From Herbiconiux sp. (GTDB lineage: Bacteria; Actinomycetota; Actinomycetes; Actinomycetales; Microbacteriaceae), in contig NZ_JAHFUW010000019.1 of NCBI RefSeq assembly GCF_023264855.1, positions 1-64,000 on the forward strand: a stretch of DNA of 64,000 bases. The letters run 5' to 3'. Every line of letters begins with the position of its first letter. Position 1 is the first letter of the stretch. The position numbers were made by a program, and so were the translations under genes. The notes under the pieces were generated by a model. It did not search any database. It saw only the letters and a list, made by a program, of their open reading frames with translations, and was not told where the DNA came from. This document shows positions 54,382-62,915 of the stretch, in pieces.

Positions 54382-55362
54382 CTACGCCACGATCCGAACG
54401 AAGTAGTAGCTCCCCCACACCGGGCGGTGCTCGACGAAGCGGCCCCAGTCGGGCGAGTCGATCATCGTGCCGTCGCCGGCGTAGATGCCCACGTGGCCGA
54501 TCGGGTAGATCATGAGGTCGCCGGCCTGCGCGTCTTCCGGAGCGATCGGGATGCCCATGGCCGCCTGGTTGCTCACCGTGCGCGGAAGGTAGATGCCGAA
54601 GGCGCCGAACACGTACTGGGTGAGGCCGTCGCAACCGAAGCTGGTGTCGGGGCTCGCACCGCTGCCGTAGGGCACCACGCCGACGAACTGCTCGGCGAAG
54701 GCGACGAGCGCCGCTCCGCTGTAGGAGCCCGACGGAGGGTTGACCGTGAACGCGCCGTTGTTCGAGGCGCCGGTGGTCTTGGCGGTGGCGGCAGCCGCCT
54801 CGGCCGCCGCAGCGGCCTCGGTGGCGCGCACGGCCGCGGCAGCGGCCTCACGGGTCGCGGCGAGCTGCTCGGTCGTGGGGGCCACGTAGTTGTCGCGGCT
54901 CACGGCCAGCGCGGCCGACGCATCCGGAACCACCAAGGTCTGGTTGCCGCTGAGCGCCGCATCCGTCGCCACACCGTTGTCGAAGTTGCCGCCGCCGCCG
55001 AAGGCGTAGGCCGGGAGGGCCATGGTGGCGATCAGGGCCGCGGCGAAGGTCATCACGACAACGCTGACGGCGCCCTTCTTGGTGGGCTTCTTCAAACGAG
55101 GCAGGCGGATGCTCGGGCCCACCTTGCGGGGCTCGGCCACAGCGACAGCCGTCGTCGGCTTCGCGGCGGGAGGCGCGACCACGGGGCGCACCACCATTGC
55201 GGAACCGGCAGCCGCCGAAGCCGCGCCGGCAGCACGCGATTCGAGTTCACGACGCTCGCGACGACTGCCCGGTTGAGCGGATGCTGCGGTGGGAAGTGTC
55301 TCGGGTGTGTTCGGGTCTTCGGGGTTTCGCCCGGCTTCGGGCGACTCTCCATATGGGGCCAA
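54382..55362 (-). CDS. NlpC/P60-family cell-wall endopeptidase, membrane-anchored or secreted
   Basis: A TTG at 55362 has GGAGG (55375-55371) 8 bases upstream and gives 326 residues; GTG at 55380 lacks such a site. The first ~100 residues are Pro/Ala-rich and basic. A hydrophobic segment (VSVVVMTFAAALIATMALPA) follows, then AYAFGGGG, so the protein is exported through an unusually long N-terminal extension. An Ala-rich helical coiled segment leads to the NlpC/P60 domain with catalytic Cys in FGCDGLTQYVFG and His in IGHVGIYAGDG. It cleaves peptidoglycan stem peptides. It has its own promoter and a ~137-base structured leader. Confidence 0.9.
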   Translation of the reverse strand: MAPYGESPEAGRNPEDPNTPETLPTAASAQPGSRRERRELESRAAGAASAAAGSAMVVRPVVAPPAAKPTTAVAVAEPRKVGPSIRLPRLKKPTKKGAVSVVVMTFAAALIATMALPAYAFGGGGNFDNGVATDAALSGNQTLVVPDASAALAVSRDNYVAPTTEQLAATREAAAAAVRATEAAAAAEAAAATAKTTGASNNGAFTVNPPSGSYSGAALVAFAEQFVGVVPYGSGASPDTSFGCDGLTQYVFGAFGIYLPRTVSNQAAMGIPIAPEDAQAGDLMIYPIGHVGIYAGDGTMIDSPDWGRFVEHRPVWGSYYFVRIVA

Positions 55363-55370
55363 AATGCAAT

Positions 55371-55375
55371 CCTCC
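55371..55375 (-). promoter_or_regulatory. Ribosome-binding site that selects the TTG start
   Basis: GGAGG on the minus strand lies 8 bases before TTG 55362, an ideal spacing. The upstream GTG at 55380 overlaps no such motif. Confidence 0.6.
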
Positions 55376-55500
55376 GGCACCTCGCGCAGCTAGGGCACTG
55401 CTCCCGTCCACACGTTAAGGGCGTGTGTTTTCGGTGTCCAAGAGACGGGAAACGAGGTGTCTTGGCCCGGATCCACCCCCGTTAGGCGGGCGGTGGACTC
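55376..55500 (-). promoter_or_regulatory. Structured 5' leader of the NlpC/P60 gene
   Basis: Three hairpins can be drawn on the minus strand: CACACG/CGTGTG (55409-55427), CCAAGA/TCTTGG (55438-55465), and CCACCCCC paired with GGCGGTGG-type sequence (55473-55496). Leaders of wall-hydrolase genes in actinobacteria often hold c-di-AMP riboswitches, but the ydaO consensus is not clearly matched, so the class stays open. Confidence 0.4.
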
Positions 55501-55505
55501 GTTCG

Positions 55506-55534
55506 AGGATACGTGAGGCCCTCGCCTTTGTCAC
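55506..55534 (-). promoter_or_regulatory. Promoter of the NlpC/P60 gene
   Basis: On the minus strand GTGACA (55534-55529) and TATCCT (55511-55506) are 17 bases apart, the best -35/-10 pair in the window. The start is expected near 55499, giving a leader of about 137 bases before TTG 55362. Confidence 0.6.
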
Positions 55535-55587
55535 CTCGAAACCGACCCTTTTTAACAATTCGGTAACGCAAGGCGAAGGGGAAGGGC

Positions 55588-56280
55588 TCAGATCCCTACG
55601 AATATGTGGCTCGCGACCTCATTGGGCAGTTCGAGCCCGCCGTCGAAACCTTCGACCTCGACTAGAACGTAGGAGCCGACGGCCGAGAACGCGGCACTGT
55701 TGCCCGGCACCACGCCGGCCTGCTTCAGCTGCAGCAGGAGTTCGGGATCGACCTGAGCGGGCTCGCCGAGGCGGCGGATGGTCTTGGTCTGCTTGCCCAC
55801 GGCGCCGTGGACGAGCGTGACGATGTTCACCACGCCGCGCGTGAACGGCACCGCGGCGTCGTCGCCGAAGGCATCCAGGCCCGGGATCGGGTTGCCGTAG
55901 GGCGACTCCGTAGGGTGATCGAGCATGTCCAGGATGCGCAGCTCCACCTGCTCGCTCATCACGTGCTCCCAGCGGCAGGCCTCCTCGTGCACCAGCTCCC
56001 ACTCGAGGCCGATGACGTCGCTGAGCAGCCGCTCCGCGAGGCGGTGCTTGCGCATCACCGAGATGGCCTTCTTGCGGCCGGCCTCGGTGAGTTCGAGATG
56101 CCGATCGACCGAGACGACCACCAGACCGTCGCGCTCCATCCGTCCGACGGTCTGCGAGACGGTGGGGCCCGAGTGACCGAGGCGCTCTGAGATGCGGGCA
56201 CGCAGAGGGTTGATGTTCTCCTCCTCGAGCTCGAGGATCGTGCGGAGATACATCTCGGTCGTATCGATCAAATCTGCCAC
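55588..56280 (-). CDS. DtxR-family metal-dependent transcriptional regulator
   Basis: A GTG at 56280 with AGGAG upstream gives 230 residues. The N-terminal winged helix reads LIDTTEMYLRTILELEEE and SGPTVSQTVGRMERDGLV. The metal-binding dimerisation domain contains HRLAERLLSDVIGLEWELVHEEACRWEHVMS and the YGNPIPG segment. A C-terminal SH3-like domain completes the three-domain DtxR/IdeR architecture. It should repress iron (or manganese) uptake genes when loaded with metal. A possible DtxR-type box lies just upstream (56297-56313). It is divergent from serC. Confidence 0.92.
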   Translation of the reverse strand: MADLIDTTEMYLRTILELEEENINPLRARISERLGHSGPTVSQTVGRMERDGLVVVSVDRHLELTEAGRKKAISVMRKHRLAERLLSDVIGLEWELVHEEACRWEHVMSEQVELRILDMLDHPTESPYGNPIPGLDAFGDDAAVPFTRGVVNIVTLVHGAVGKQTKTIRRLGEPAQVDPELLLQLKQAGVVPGNSAAFSAVGSYVLVEVEGFDGGLELPNEVASHIFVGI

Positions 56281-56296
56281 TGCATACTCCTAGGCC

Positions 56297-56313
56297 TTGT
56301 GAGGCGTACCTAA
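56297..56313. promoter_or_regulatory. Weak DtxR-like box between dtxR-family gene and serC
   Basis: On the minus strand TTAGGTACGCCTCACAA matches the left half (TTAGGT) of the DtxR/IdeR consensus but is degenerate on the right. It may mediate autoregulation. Confidence 0.3.
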
Positions 56314-57489
<1,176 letters not shown>

Positions 57490-57517
57490 CCCGTCGGCCG
57501 CGATCGGCCGGAATCCT

Positions 57518-57571
57518 CCAAACGAAACGCCCACCGGCCTCCTAGACGGAGGTGGTGGGCGTTTCGTTTGG
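57518..57571. terminator. Bidirectional terminator with 18-bp perfect stem
   Basis: CCAAACGAAACGCCCACC (57518-57535) is perfectly repeated in inverse at 57554-57571, with an inner CCTCC/GGAGG stem in between. It lies between the convergent serC and DUF3027 genes, and A/T-rich ends serve both strands. Confidence 0.85.
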
Positions 57572-57584
57572 AGTACCCCAGGGG

Positions 57585-58376
57585 TCAGCGACCGGCGGAG
57601 TAGTCCTCGGCGTGCGGGTCGTCGTCCGTGCCGTCGGCGTAGAAGTCCTCGTCGTCCTGGTCCGTTTCTTCGTCATCGTCGGACTCATCGTCATCCGACT
57701 CATCGTCGTCGGACTCGTCGTCGTCGTCGGAGTCGTCTTCCGCGGCGGCCTCTTCGAGCTCGTCGTCGTCGGTGACGTGGTCGTCGATGTCGATGCCGTC
57801 GTCGAGGTCGAGACCGGTGTCGTCGTCGAGGTCGTCCTCGTCGTCGTGCTCCTCGTCGTCGTGGTCGTCATCGTCGTCGTCGTGGTCATCGTCGTCGCCC
57901 TCGGCGGACGCCGTGGCGGCGGCCAGCTCCTGGGCGAGCTGATACTCGGCCAGACGCTCCGACCAGGGCAGCCAGTCCGGCGCGATCAACGCGTTCTCGC
58001 CCGGCAGCATCTCCACCTCGAGCACCGAGGGCTCGGAGTCCTCGTCGATGCGTGCGAGGGTCACGGTCCAGTGCCATCCGGGGTAGCCGGGCAGCTTCGA
58101 CTCGAAGAACAGGCTCAGCACGTGGTCTTCAGCCGCCGACGACCCCACGATCGGCCCGATGTTCACCGAGGGGGTGATCTCCAGCAACGCCGCGCGAGCG
58201 AACTCCACGGAGCCCAGCAGCACCTCATCGGTCAGCGGCTCGCGCACCGGCTCGGCCTCCTCAGCCTCGATCTGCTCGGCCTCGATCTGCTCGGACTCCG
58301 GCTGCTCCGCCTCGAACTGCTCGGCCTCCGGCTGCTCCGCCTCGAACTGCTCGGGCACGACCTCGTCAGACGGCAC
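57585..58376 (-). CDS. DUF3027-family protein with polyacidic tail
   Basis: A GTG at 58376 overlaps the cold-shock gene's stop (TAGTG) and gives 263 residues. An N-terminal acidic repeat (EQFEAEQPEAEQ-type, ~residues 9-40) is followed by the compact DUF3027 domain (~45-155) with LGSVEFARAALLEI, SLFFESKLPGYPGWHWTV and DWLPWSERL. The last ~100 residues are almost only Asp, Glu, His and a few Thr. DUF3027 proteins usually sit beside the cold-shock gene. The role is unknown. The acidic tail could bind basic proteins or metal, by inference. Confidence 0.85.
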   Translation of the reverse strand: MPSDEVVPEQFEAEQPEAEQFEAEQPESEQIEAEQIEAEEAEPVREPLTDEVLLGSVEFARAALLEITPSVNIGPIVGSSAAEDHVLSLFFESKLPGYPGWHWTVTLARIDEDSEPSVLEVEMLPGENALIAPDWLPWSERLAEYQLAQELAAATASAEGDDDDHDDDDDDHDDEEHDDEDDLDDDTGLDLDDGIDIDDHVTDDDELEEAAAEDDSDDDDESDDDESDDDESDDDEETDQDDEDFYADGTDDDPHAEDYSAGR

Positions 58377-58756
58377 TAGGCGTCCAGCTCGTCGGCCACC
58401 TTGCGCAGGAGCGCGGCGATCTTGCGGCTGTGCGCGCTGTCGGGGTAGCGGCCTCGCTTGAGGTTTCCGCCGATCGAATCGAGCACCTTCACCAGGTCTT
58501 CGATGATCACCGCCATGTCATCCGCGGGCTTGCGGGAGAGCTTCACCATGCTCGGCGGGGCTTCGAGCACCCGCACCGAGAGCGCCTGGGCGCCGCGCTT
58601 GCCGTCGGCGATGCCGAACTCGAGCTTCGTGCCGGCCTTCACCGTGGTACCGGCAGGCAGGGCCGACGCGTGCAGGAACACTTCTTGACCGTCATCGGAA
58701 CTGATGAAGCCGAAGCCCTTCTCGTCGTCGTAGAACTTGACCTTGCCGGTGGGCAT
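58376..58756 (-). CDS. Cold-shock-domain protein
   Basis: This 126-residue protein begins MPTGKVKFYDDEKGFGFISSDDGQEVFLH, with RNP1 (KGFGFI) and RNP2-like (VFLH) motifs of a single-strand nucleic-acid-binding cold-shock domain. A ~55-residue helical extension (AVIIEDLVKVLDSIGG to KIAALLRKVADELDA) is typical of the actinobacterial longer Csp. It probably binds RNA at low temperature or in stress. Its 5' leader contains a perfect hairpin. It is coupled to the DUF3027 gene. Confidence 0.92.
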   Translation of the reverse strand: MPTGKVKFYDDEKGFGFISSDDGQEVFLHASALPAGTTVKAGTKLEFGIADGKRGAQALSVRVLEAPPSMVKLSRKPADDMAVIIEDLVKVLDSIGGNLKRGRYPDSAHSRKIAALLRKVADELDA

Positions 58757-58778
58757 CGTGAATCTCCTCGTGTAATCG

Positions 58779-58800
58779 GGCCCGAATACCGCTTCGGGCC
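58779..58800. promoter_or_regulatory. 8-bp perfect hairpin in the cold-shock gene leader
   Basis: GGCCCGAA-taccgc-TTCGGGCC lies ~22 bases upstream of the cold-shock ATG on the minus strand, just before the GAGGAG ribosome-binding site. Such a hairpin could affect translation with temperature. Confidence 0.4.
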
Positions 58801-58836
58801 ACTGACCAGCCTACCGGTGCCCGTATCCTTGGTGAC

Positions 58837-59100
58837 GTGAGCGAAGCAGACTCCCCCTCCAGCGGCCGTATCGAGCGCGCGCTCGCCTTCATGATCGCCG
58901 CCACCCTCGGGCTCTCGGTGCTCGCCTTCCTGGCGCTGATCGTCGGCACCGCGGTGGGCGTGCGCGACTTCGGCGAGGGCGTCTGGCCGGTCATCATCTT
59001 CCTGCCGCTGATCGGCCTGCCGATCGGCTTCGTGCTCATGCTGGTGCTGCTCATCCTCAACATGCGCCGCCGGCTGCGCGACGCTCGCGGGAGTCGATGA
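58837..59100 (+). CDS. Small two-helix membrane protein upstream of the XPB-type helicase pair
   Basis: A GTG at 58837, close after a TATCCT -10, gives 87 residues: an N-terminal polar segment, two helices (ALAFMIAATLGLSVLAFLALIVG and VIIFLPLIGLPIGFVLMLVLLIL) and a basic end NMRRRLRDARGSR. It is a common small actinobacterial membrane protein of unknown role in this neighbourhood. Its TGA overlaps the ATG of the helicase-associated gene (ATGA), so it is co-translated with it. Confidence 0.7.
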   Translation: MSEADSPSSGRIERALAFMIAATLGLSVLAFLALIVGTAVGVRDFGEGVWPVIIFLPLIGLPIGFVLMLVLLILNMRRRLRDARGSR

Positions 59101-61178
59101 GCGAATCGCTCACGCTCGCCCGCCGGCTCAGCGCCCTCGACGACGACGCGCTCTGCGCCCTGCTGTCCTCGCGGCAGGTCACACCGCGCGATGCGCGCGA
59201 CTTCTTCGACCTGGCGGACCTGCTGCTGAGCCCCGCGTCGGTGCGGGCCGCCCTGCGCACGATCGACCGGCCCACGCTCGAGGCGCTGGCCTCGAACGGC
59301 TCGTTCCCGGATGCCGCGAGCGAACGGATGCTGACCCGGCTCGGCCTGCTCGTTCCGGATGCCGGTGTCCCGCTGGGTGTGCGCGAGCAGGCGGCTGACG
59401 CCCTCGAGGCCCGTCCGCTGGACGACCCGGCCTCCGGCACCCCGCCGATCATCCCGGCCGATGCCGCTGTCGCGGGCGAGCGAGCATTCACCGCGGTCTC
59501 CGCCGTGGCCGAGATGGGCCACCAGCTGCGGCTCACCCCGGCGAAGATCCGGGCGCACGGCGGTCTCTCCGCCTCCGACGAGAAGCGCTTCGCCGCGGTG
59601 CTCGGCCTCGACCCGGCCGTCATCCAGCCCCTGCTCGAGGTCGCCCGAGCGGCCGGCCTGGTGCAGATCGACGCCGACGCCGTCTTCTCCACCACGCTCG
59701 CCGAGGCCTGGGGCGAGCTCTCCCCCGCCGCCCGCTGGTTCGCGATCGCCACGGCCTGGCTGCGATCGCTCCCGACACCTGTGCGCCGAACCCTCGCCTC
59801 CGCAGCCGGGAATTCCTGGCTGTCCGGCGAGAGCCTGCGCCACGCGTTCAGCCGGCTCTATCCGGCCGCCGACGCCGCCCTGCTCGACGCTCTGCCTCCG
59901 GTCGACGCCGTCGCCGCGGCGCTGGGCCTCACGATCGACGGCGCTCCGACCGTGTTCGGCGCCGATCTGCTGCGTGCCTCGGCCGCCCTCGACCCGGCAC
60001 GGCGCCCTGGCTCCGCGGATCCGGCCACGCCGTCCGAGCCCGCCGACCCGGCCCAGCCGGCCGGCGAGATCACCCAGCCCGACCCGGACGACCTGGCCGA
60101 CCTGTCCACCGGGCCGGACCTGGCCGACGAGTCCACCTGGCCCGACCTGGCCGACGACGTCGCCCCACCCGCTCCGGCCGACGAGTCCACCTGGCCCGCC
60201 TTGGCCGGCGCGGCCGTCCTCCCGGAGCTCGCGGCCGCCCTGCCCGCCGAGGTCGACCGCGTCTACCTCCAAGACGACCTGACGATCATCGCTCCCGGCC
60301 CCTTGGCGCCGCCGGTCGATGCGCGCATCCGCTCGCTCGCCGATCTCGAGAACCGCGGCGTCGCATCGAGCTACCGGGTCTCCCGGCAGAGCGTCGATCG
60401 CGCACTCGCCTCGGCCGAGAGCGAAGCGAGCCTGCGCGAATTCCTCGGCGGCATCAGTCTCACCGGCATCCCCCAGGCCCTCGACTACCTGCTCACCGAG
60501 GGCGGCCGCCGCCACGGCCTGGTGCGCGTCGGCCCGGCGCGAGTCGAGGCATCGGCCCAGGCCCAGGAATCGACGTCGACATCGACATCGACATCGGCAC
60601 CGGCACCGGCACCGGGCTCCGGATCGGGCGTCGGATCGGGCACCGGCACCCGCATCCGCAGCGCCGACGCCACCCTGCTCGCCGCGCTGGCCGTCGACCA
60701 GTCCCTCGCCGCCCTCGGCCTCCGGCGCGACGAGCCGGGAGGGCTGATAAGCCGCGCCGACTCGGTCGCCTCCTACTGGCTGCTGCTCGACGCCGGCTAC
60801 CCCGTGCTCGCCGTCGATGCCGCCGGAGAACCGCGGATGCTGCGCCGCGCGCGCATCCTGGATCGCCGCGAGGCGCCACCGGCACCCTCCGACGACCCGC
60901 CGATCACTCCGGCCGTCGTCGAGCTGGTGGCCCGGCTCCGCCAGGTGTCCGTCGAGGCCGGCGACGACGAAGCGGCCTGGGTGGGCCGCGAACTCGGCAA
61001 GGCGGTGCGCGCCCGCACCCCGGTGATCATCGAGGTGAGCCTGCCCGACGGCACCGCGACCAGGCTGGAGGTCACGCCGCTCAGCTTCGCCAACGGCCGG
61101 CTGCGCTGCGTCGACGTGCGCGCCGGTGTCGAGCGCACGGTGCCCGTGGCGAACATCCTGTCGGTCACGACCGCCTGA
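59097..61178 (+). CDS. Helicase-associated protein (XPB partner, Helicase_C_3 type)
   Basis: The 693-residue protein is the usual partner of bacterial XPB in actinobacteria. It opens LARRLSALDDDALCALLSSR and is built from repeated winged-helix-like helical segments. A disordered Asp/Pro/Ala insertion lies at ~300-365 (LADESTWPDLADD-type repeats). The conserved EVDRVYLQDDLTIIAPGPLAP region leads to a C-terminal ligand-like domain with IIEVSLPDGTATRLEVTPL. A second low-complexity Ser/Thr/Gly insertion lies near 485-515. It probably helps the helicase bind or remodel DNA. The XPB gene begins 27 bases after it. Confidence 0.88.
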   Translation: MSESLTLARRLSALDDDALCALLSSRQVTPRDARDFFDLADLLLSPASVRAALRTIDRPTLEALASNGSFPDAASERMLTRLGLLVPDAGVPLGVREQAADALEARPLDDPASGTPPIIPADAAVAGERAFTAVSAVAEMGHQLRLTPAKIRAHGGLSASDEKRFAAVLGLDPAVIQPLLEVARAAGLVQIDADAVFSTTLAEAWGELSPAARWFAIATAWLRSLPTPVRRTLASAAGNSWLSGESLRHAFSRLYPAADAALLDALPPVDAVAAALGLTIDGAPTVFGADLLRASAALDPARRPGSADPATPSEPADPAQPAGEITQPDPDDLADLSTGPDLADESTWPDLADDVAPPAPADESTWPALAGAAVLPELAAALPAEVDRVYLQDDLTIIAPGPLAPPVDARIRSLADLENRGVASSYRVSRQSVDRALASAESEASLREFLGGISLTGIPQALDYLLTEGGRRHGLVRVGPARVEASAQAQESTSTSTSTSAPAPAPGSGSGVGSGTGTRIRSADATLLAALAVDQSLAALGLRRDEPGGLISRADSVASYWLLLDAGYPVLAVDAAGEPRMLRRARILDRREAPPAPSDDPPITPAVVELVARLRQVSVEAGDDEAAWVGRELGKAVRARTPVIIEVSLPDGTATRLEVTPLSFANGRLRCVDVRAGVERTVPVANILSVTTA

Positions 61179-61205
61179 GAGCGGGTCGACGTAGACTCGG
61201 CTGCT

Positions 61206-62849
61206 ATGCCCGACGGCCCACTCATCGTTCAAAGCGACCGCACCGTTCTGCTCGAGGTCGCGCATCCGCAGGCCGAATCCGCCCGCCACGAGCTCGCCGT
61301 TTTCGCCGAGCTGGAGCGTGCGCCCGAGCACGTGCACACCTACCGCATCACCCGGCTGGGCCTCTGGAACGCCCGCGCGGCCGGTCACGGGGCCGAGGAG
61401 ATCGTCGAGACGCTCGAGCGCTACTCCAAGTTCGCGGTGCCGCAATCGGTGAGCCTGGAGATCGTCGAGACCATCGGCCGCTACGGCAAGCTCGTGATCG
61501 AGCGTGTGGGCGACGGCCCCTTGCAGCTGCGGTCGACGGATGCGGCGGTGCTGACCGAGATCAGTCGCGCCAAGAAGGTGGCTCCTCTGCTCACCGAGCG
61601 GCACGAGGACGGCTCGTTCAGCATCGAGCCCTGGGCCCGCGGGCAGCTGAAGCAGGAGCTGATCAAGCTCGGCTGGCCGGCCGACGACCTGGCCGGCTTC
61701 ACGCCGGGCACCCCGCACGCGATCGAGCTCGACGAATCCGGCTGGCAGCTGCGGGGCTACCAGCAGCAGGCTGTGGACGAGTTCACCTCTCACGGGTCGG
61801 GCGTGGTGGTGCTGCCCTGTGGTGCGGGCAAGACGCTGGTGGGCGCCGCCGCGATGGCCGCGGTGAAGACGAACACGCTCATCCTCGTCACCAACACGGT
61901 CTCGGCCCGGCAGTGGCGCTCCGAGCTGCTGAAGCGCACGAGTCTCACCGACGACGAGATCGGCGAGTACTCGGGTCTGGTGAAGGAGGTCAAGCCGGTC
62001 ACGATCGCGACCTACCAGATCCTCACCGCCAAGCGCGGCGGGGTCTACGCGCACCTCGAACTGCTCGACGCACTCGACTGGGGACTCGTGGTCTACGACG
62101 AGGTGCACCTTCTGCCGGCGCCGGTGTTCAAGCTCACCGCCGACCTGCAGGCGCGGCGGCGGTTGGGCCTCACAGCCACGCTGGTGCGCGAAGACGGCCG
62201 CGAGAGCGACGTGTTCAGCCTGATCGGCCCGAAGCGCTTCGACGCCCCTTGGAAGGAGATCGAGGCGCAGGGGTACATCGCCCCCGCGAACTGCTTCGAG
62301 GTACGGGTCGACCTGCCCTACGACGAGCGGATGACCTACGCCGCGGCCGCCGACGACGAGCGCTACCGCCTCGCCGCCACCGCTCCCGCCAAGCTCGAGG
62401 CCACGCGCCGCTTGATCGAGCACCATCGGGGCGAGCGCATCCTGGTGATCGGGCAGTACCTCGAGCAGCTCGACGAGCTCTCCCGCGCGCTCGGCGCTCC
62501 GCAGGTCACGGGAGCGACGCCCGTCGCCGAGCGCGAGCGGCTGTTCGAGGCGTTCCGCCAGGGCGAGCAGACGATCCTCGTGGTGAGCAAGGTCGCCAAC
62601 TTCTCGATCGACCTGCCCGAGGCGAGCGTGGCCATCCAGGTCTCCGGATCGTTCGGCTCACGCCAGGAGGAGGCGCAGCGCCTCGGCCGCCTCCTGCGCC
62701 CCAAGGAGTCCCGCCTCTCTGCCAGCTTCTACACCCTGGTGGCCCGCGACACCGTCGACCAGGACTTCGCCCAGAACCGCCAGCGCTTCCTGGCCGAGCA
62801 GGGCTACAGCTATGAGATCGTCGACGCAGAAACCCTCGCCATCGCATAA
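61206..62849 (+). CDS. DNA repair helicase XPB-type (SF2)
   Basis: This 547-residue SF2 helicase of the bacterial XPB type unwinds DNA 3'-5' in repair. It has the N-terminal domain with LIVQSDRTVLLEV and LERYSKFAVP. The Q/Ia region LRGYQQQAVDEF is followed by Walker A LPCGAGKTLVG, DEVH box VVYDEVHLLP, and motif III LTATLVRED. Motifs IV-VI are ILVIGQYLEQLDEL, SKVANFSIDLPEA, and GSRQEEAQRLGRLLRPK with the arginine finger. It is followed by a strong bidirectional terminator, so it ends the operon with the membrane protein and partner. Confidence 0.95.
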   Translation: MPDGPLIVQSDRTVLLEVAHPQAESARHELAVFAELERAPEHVHTYRITRLGLWNARAAGHGAEEIVETLERYSKFAVPQSVSLEIVETIGRYGKLVIERVGDGPLQLRSTDAAVLTEISRAKKVAPLLTERHEDGSFSIEPWARGQLKQELIKLGWPADDLAGFTPGTPHAIELDESGWQLRGYQQQAVDEFTSHGSGVVVLPCGAGKTLVGAAAMAAVKTNTLILVTNTVSARQWRSELLKRTSLTDDEIGEYSGLVKEVKPVTIATYQILTAKRGGVYAHLELLDALDWGLVVYDEVHLLPAPVFKLTADLQARRRLGLTATLVREDGRESDVFSLIGPKRFDAPWKEIEAQGYIAPANCFEVRVDLPYDERMTYAAAADDERYRLAATAPAKLEATRRLIEHHRGERILVIGQYLEQLDELSRALGAPQVTGATPVAERERLFEAFRQGEQTILVVSKVANFSIDLPEASVAIQVSGSFGSRQEEAQRLGRLLRPKESRLSASFYTLVARDTVDQDFAQNRQRFLAEQGYSYEIVDAETLAIA

Positions 62850-62853
62850 AAAG

Positions 62854-62909
62854 GCTGCAAATAGCGATGACCGACGCCCTATATGGGGTCGGTCATCGCT
62901 ATTTGCAGC
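62854..62909. terminator. Bidirectional terminator with 22-bp perfect stem
   Basis: The arm 62854-62875 (starting GCTGCAAATAGCG) is repeated exactly in inverse at 62888-62909 around a 12-base loop, flanked by A-run and T-run. It lies between the convergent XPB and permease genes. It is one of the strongest hairpins in the window. Confidence 0.9.
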
Positions 62910-62915
62910 TTTATT

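Noticed and set aside
55376-55500. c-di-AMP (ydaO) riboswitch call
   Set aside because: Context suits, but I could not match the conserved core motifs, so it is only listed as a structured leader.
58692-62426. Very long minus-strand open frame (1244 codons) opposite the XPB gene
   Set aside because: It is the antisense of two well-supported plus-strand genes; in GC-rich DNA these stay open by chance, and it reads as Arg/Gly-rich nonsense without a domain.
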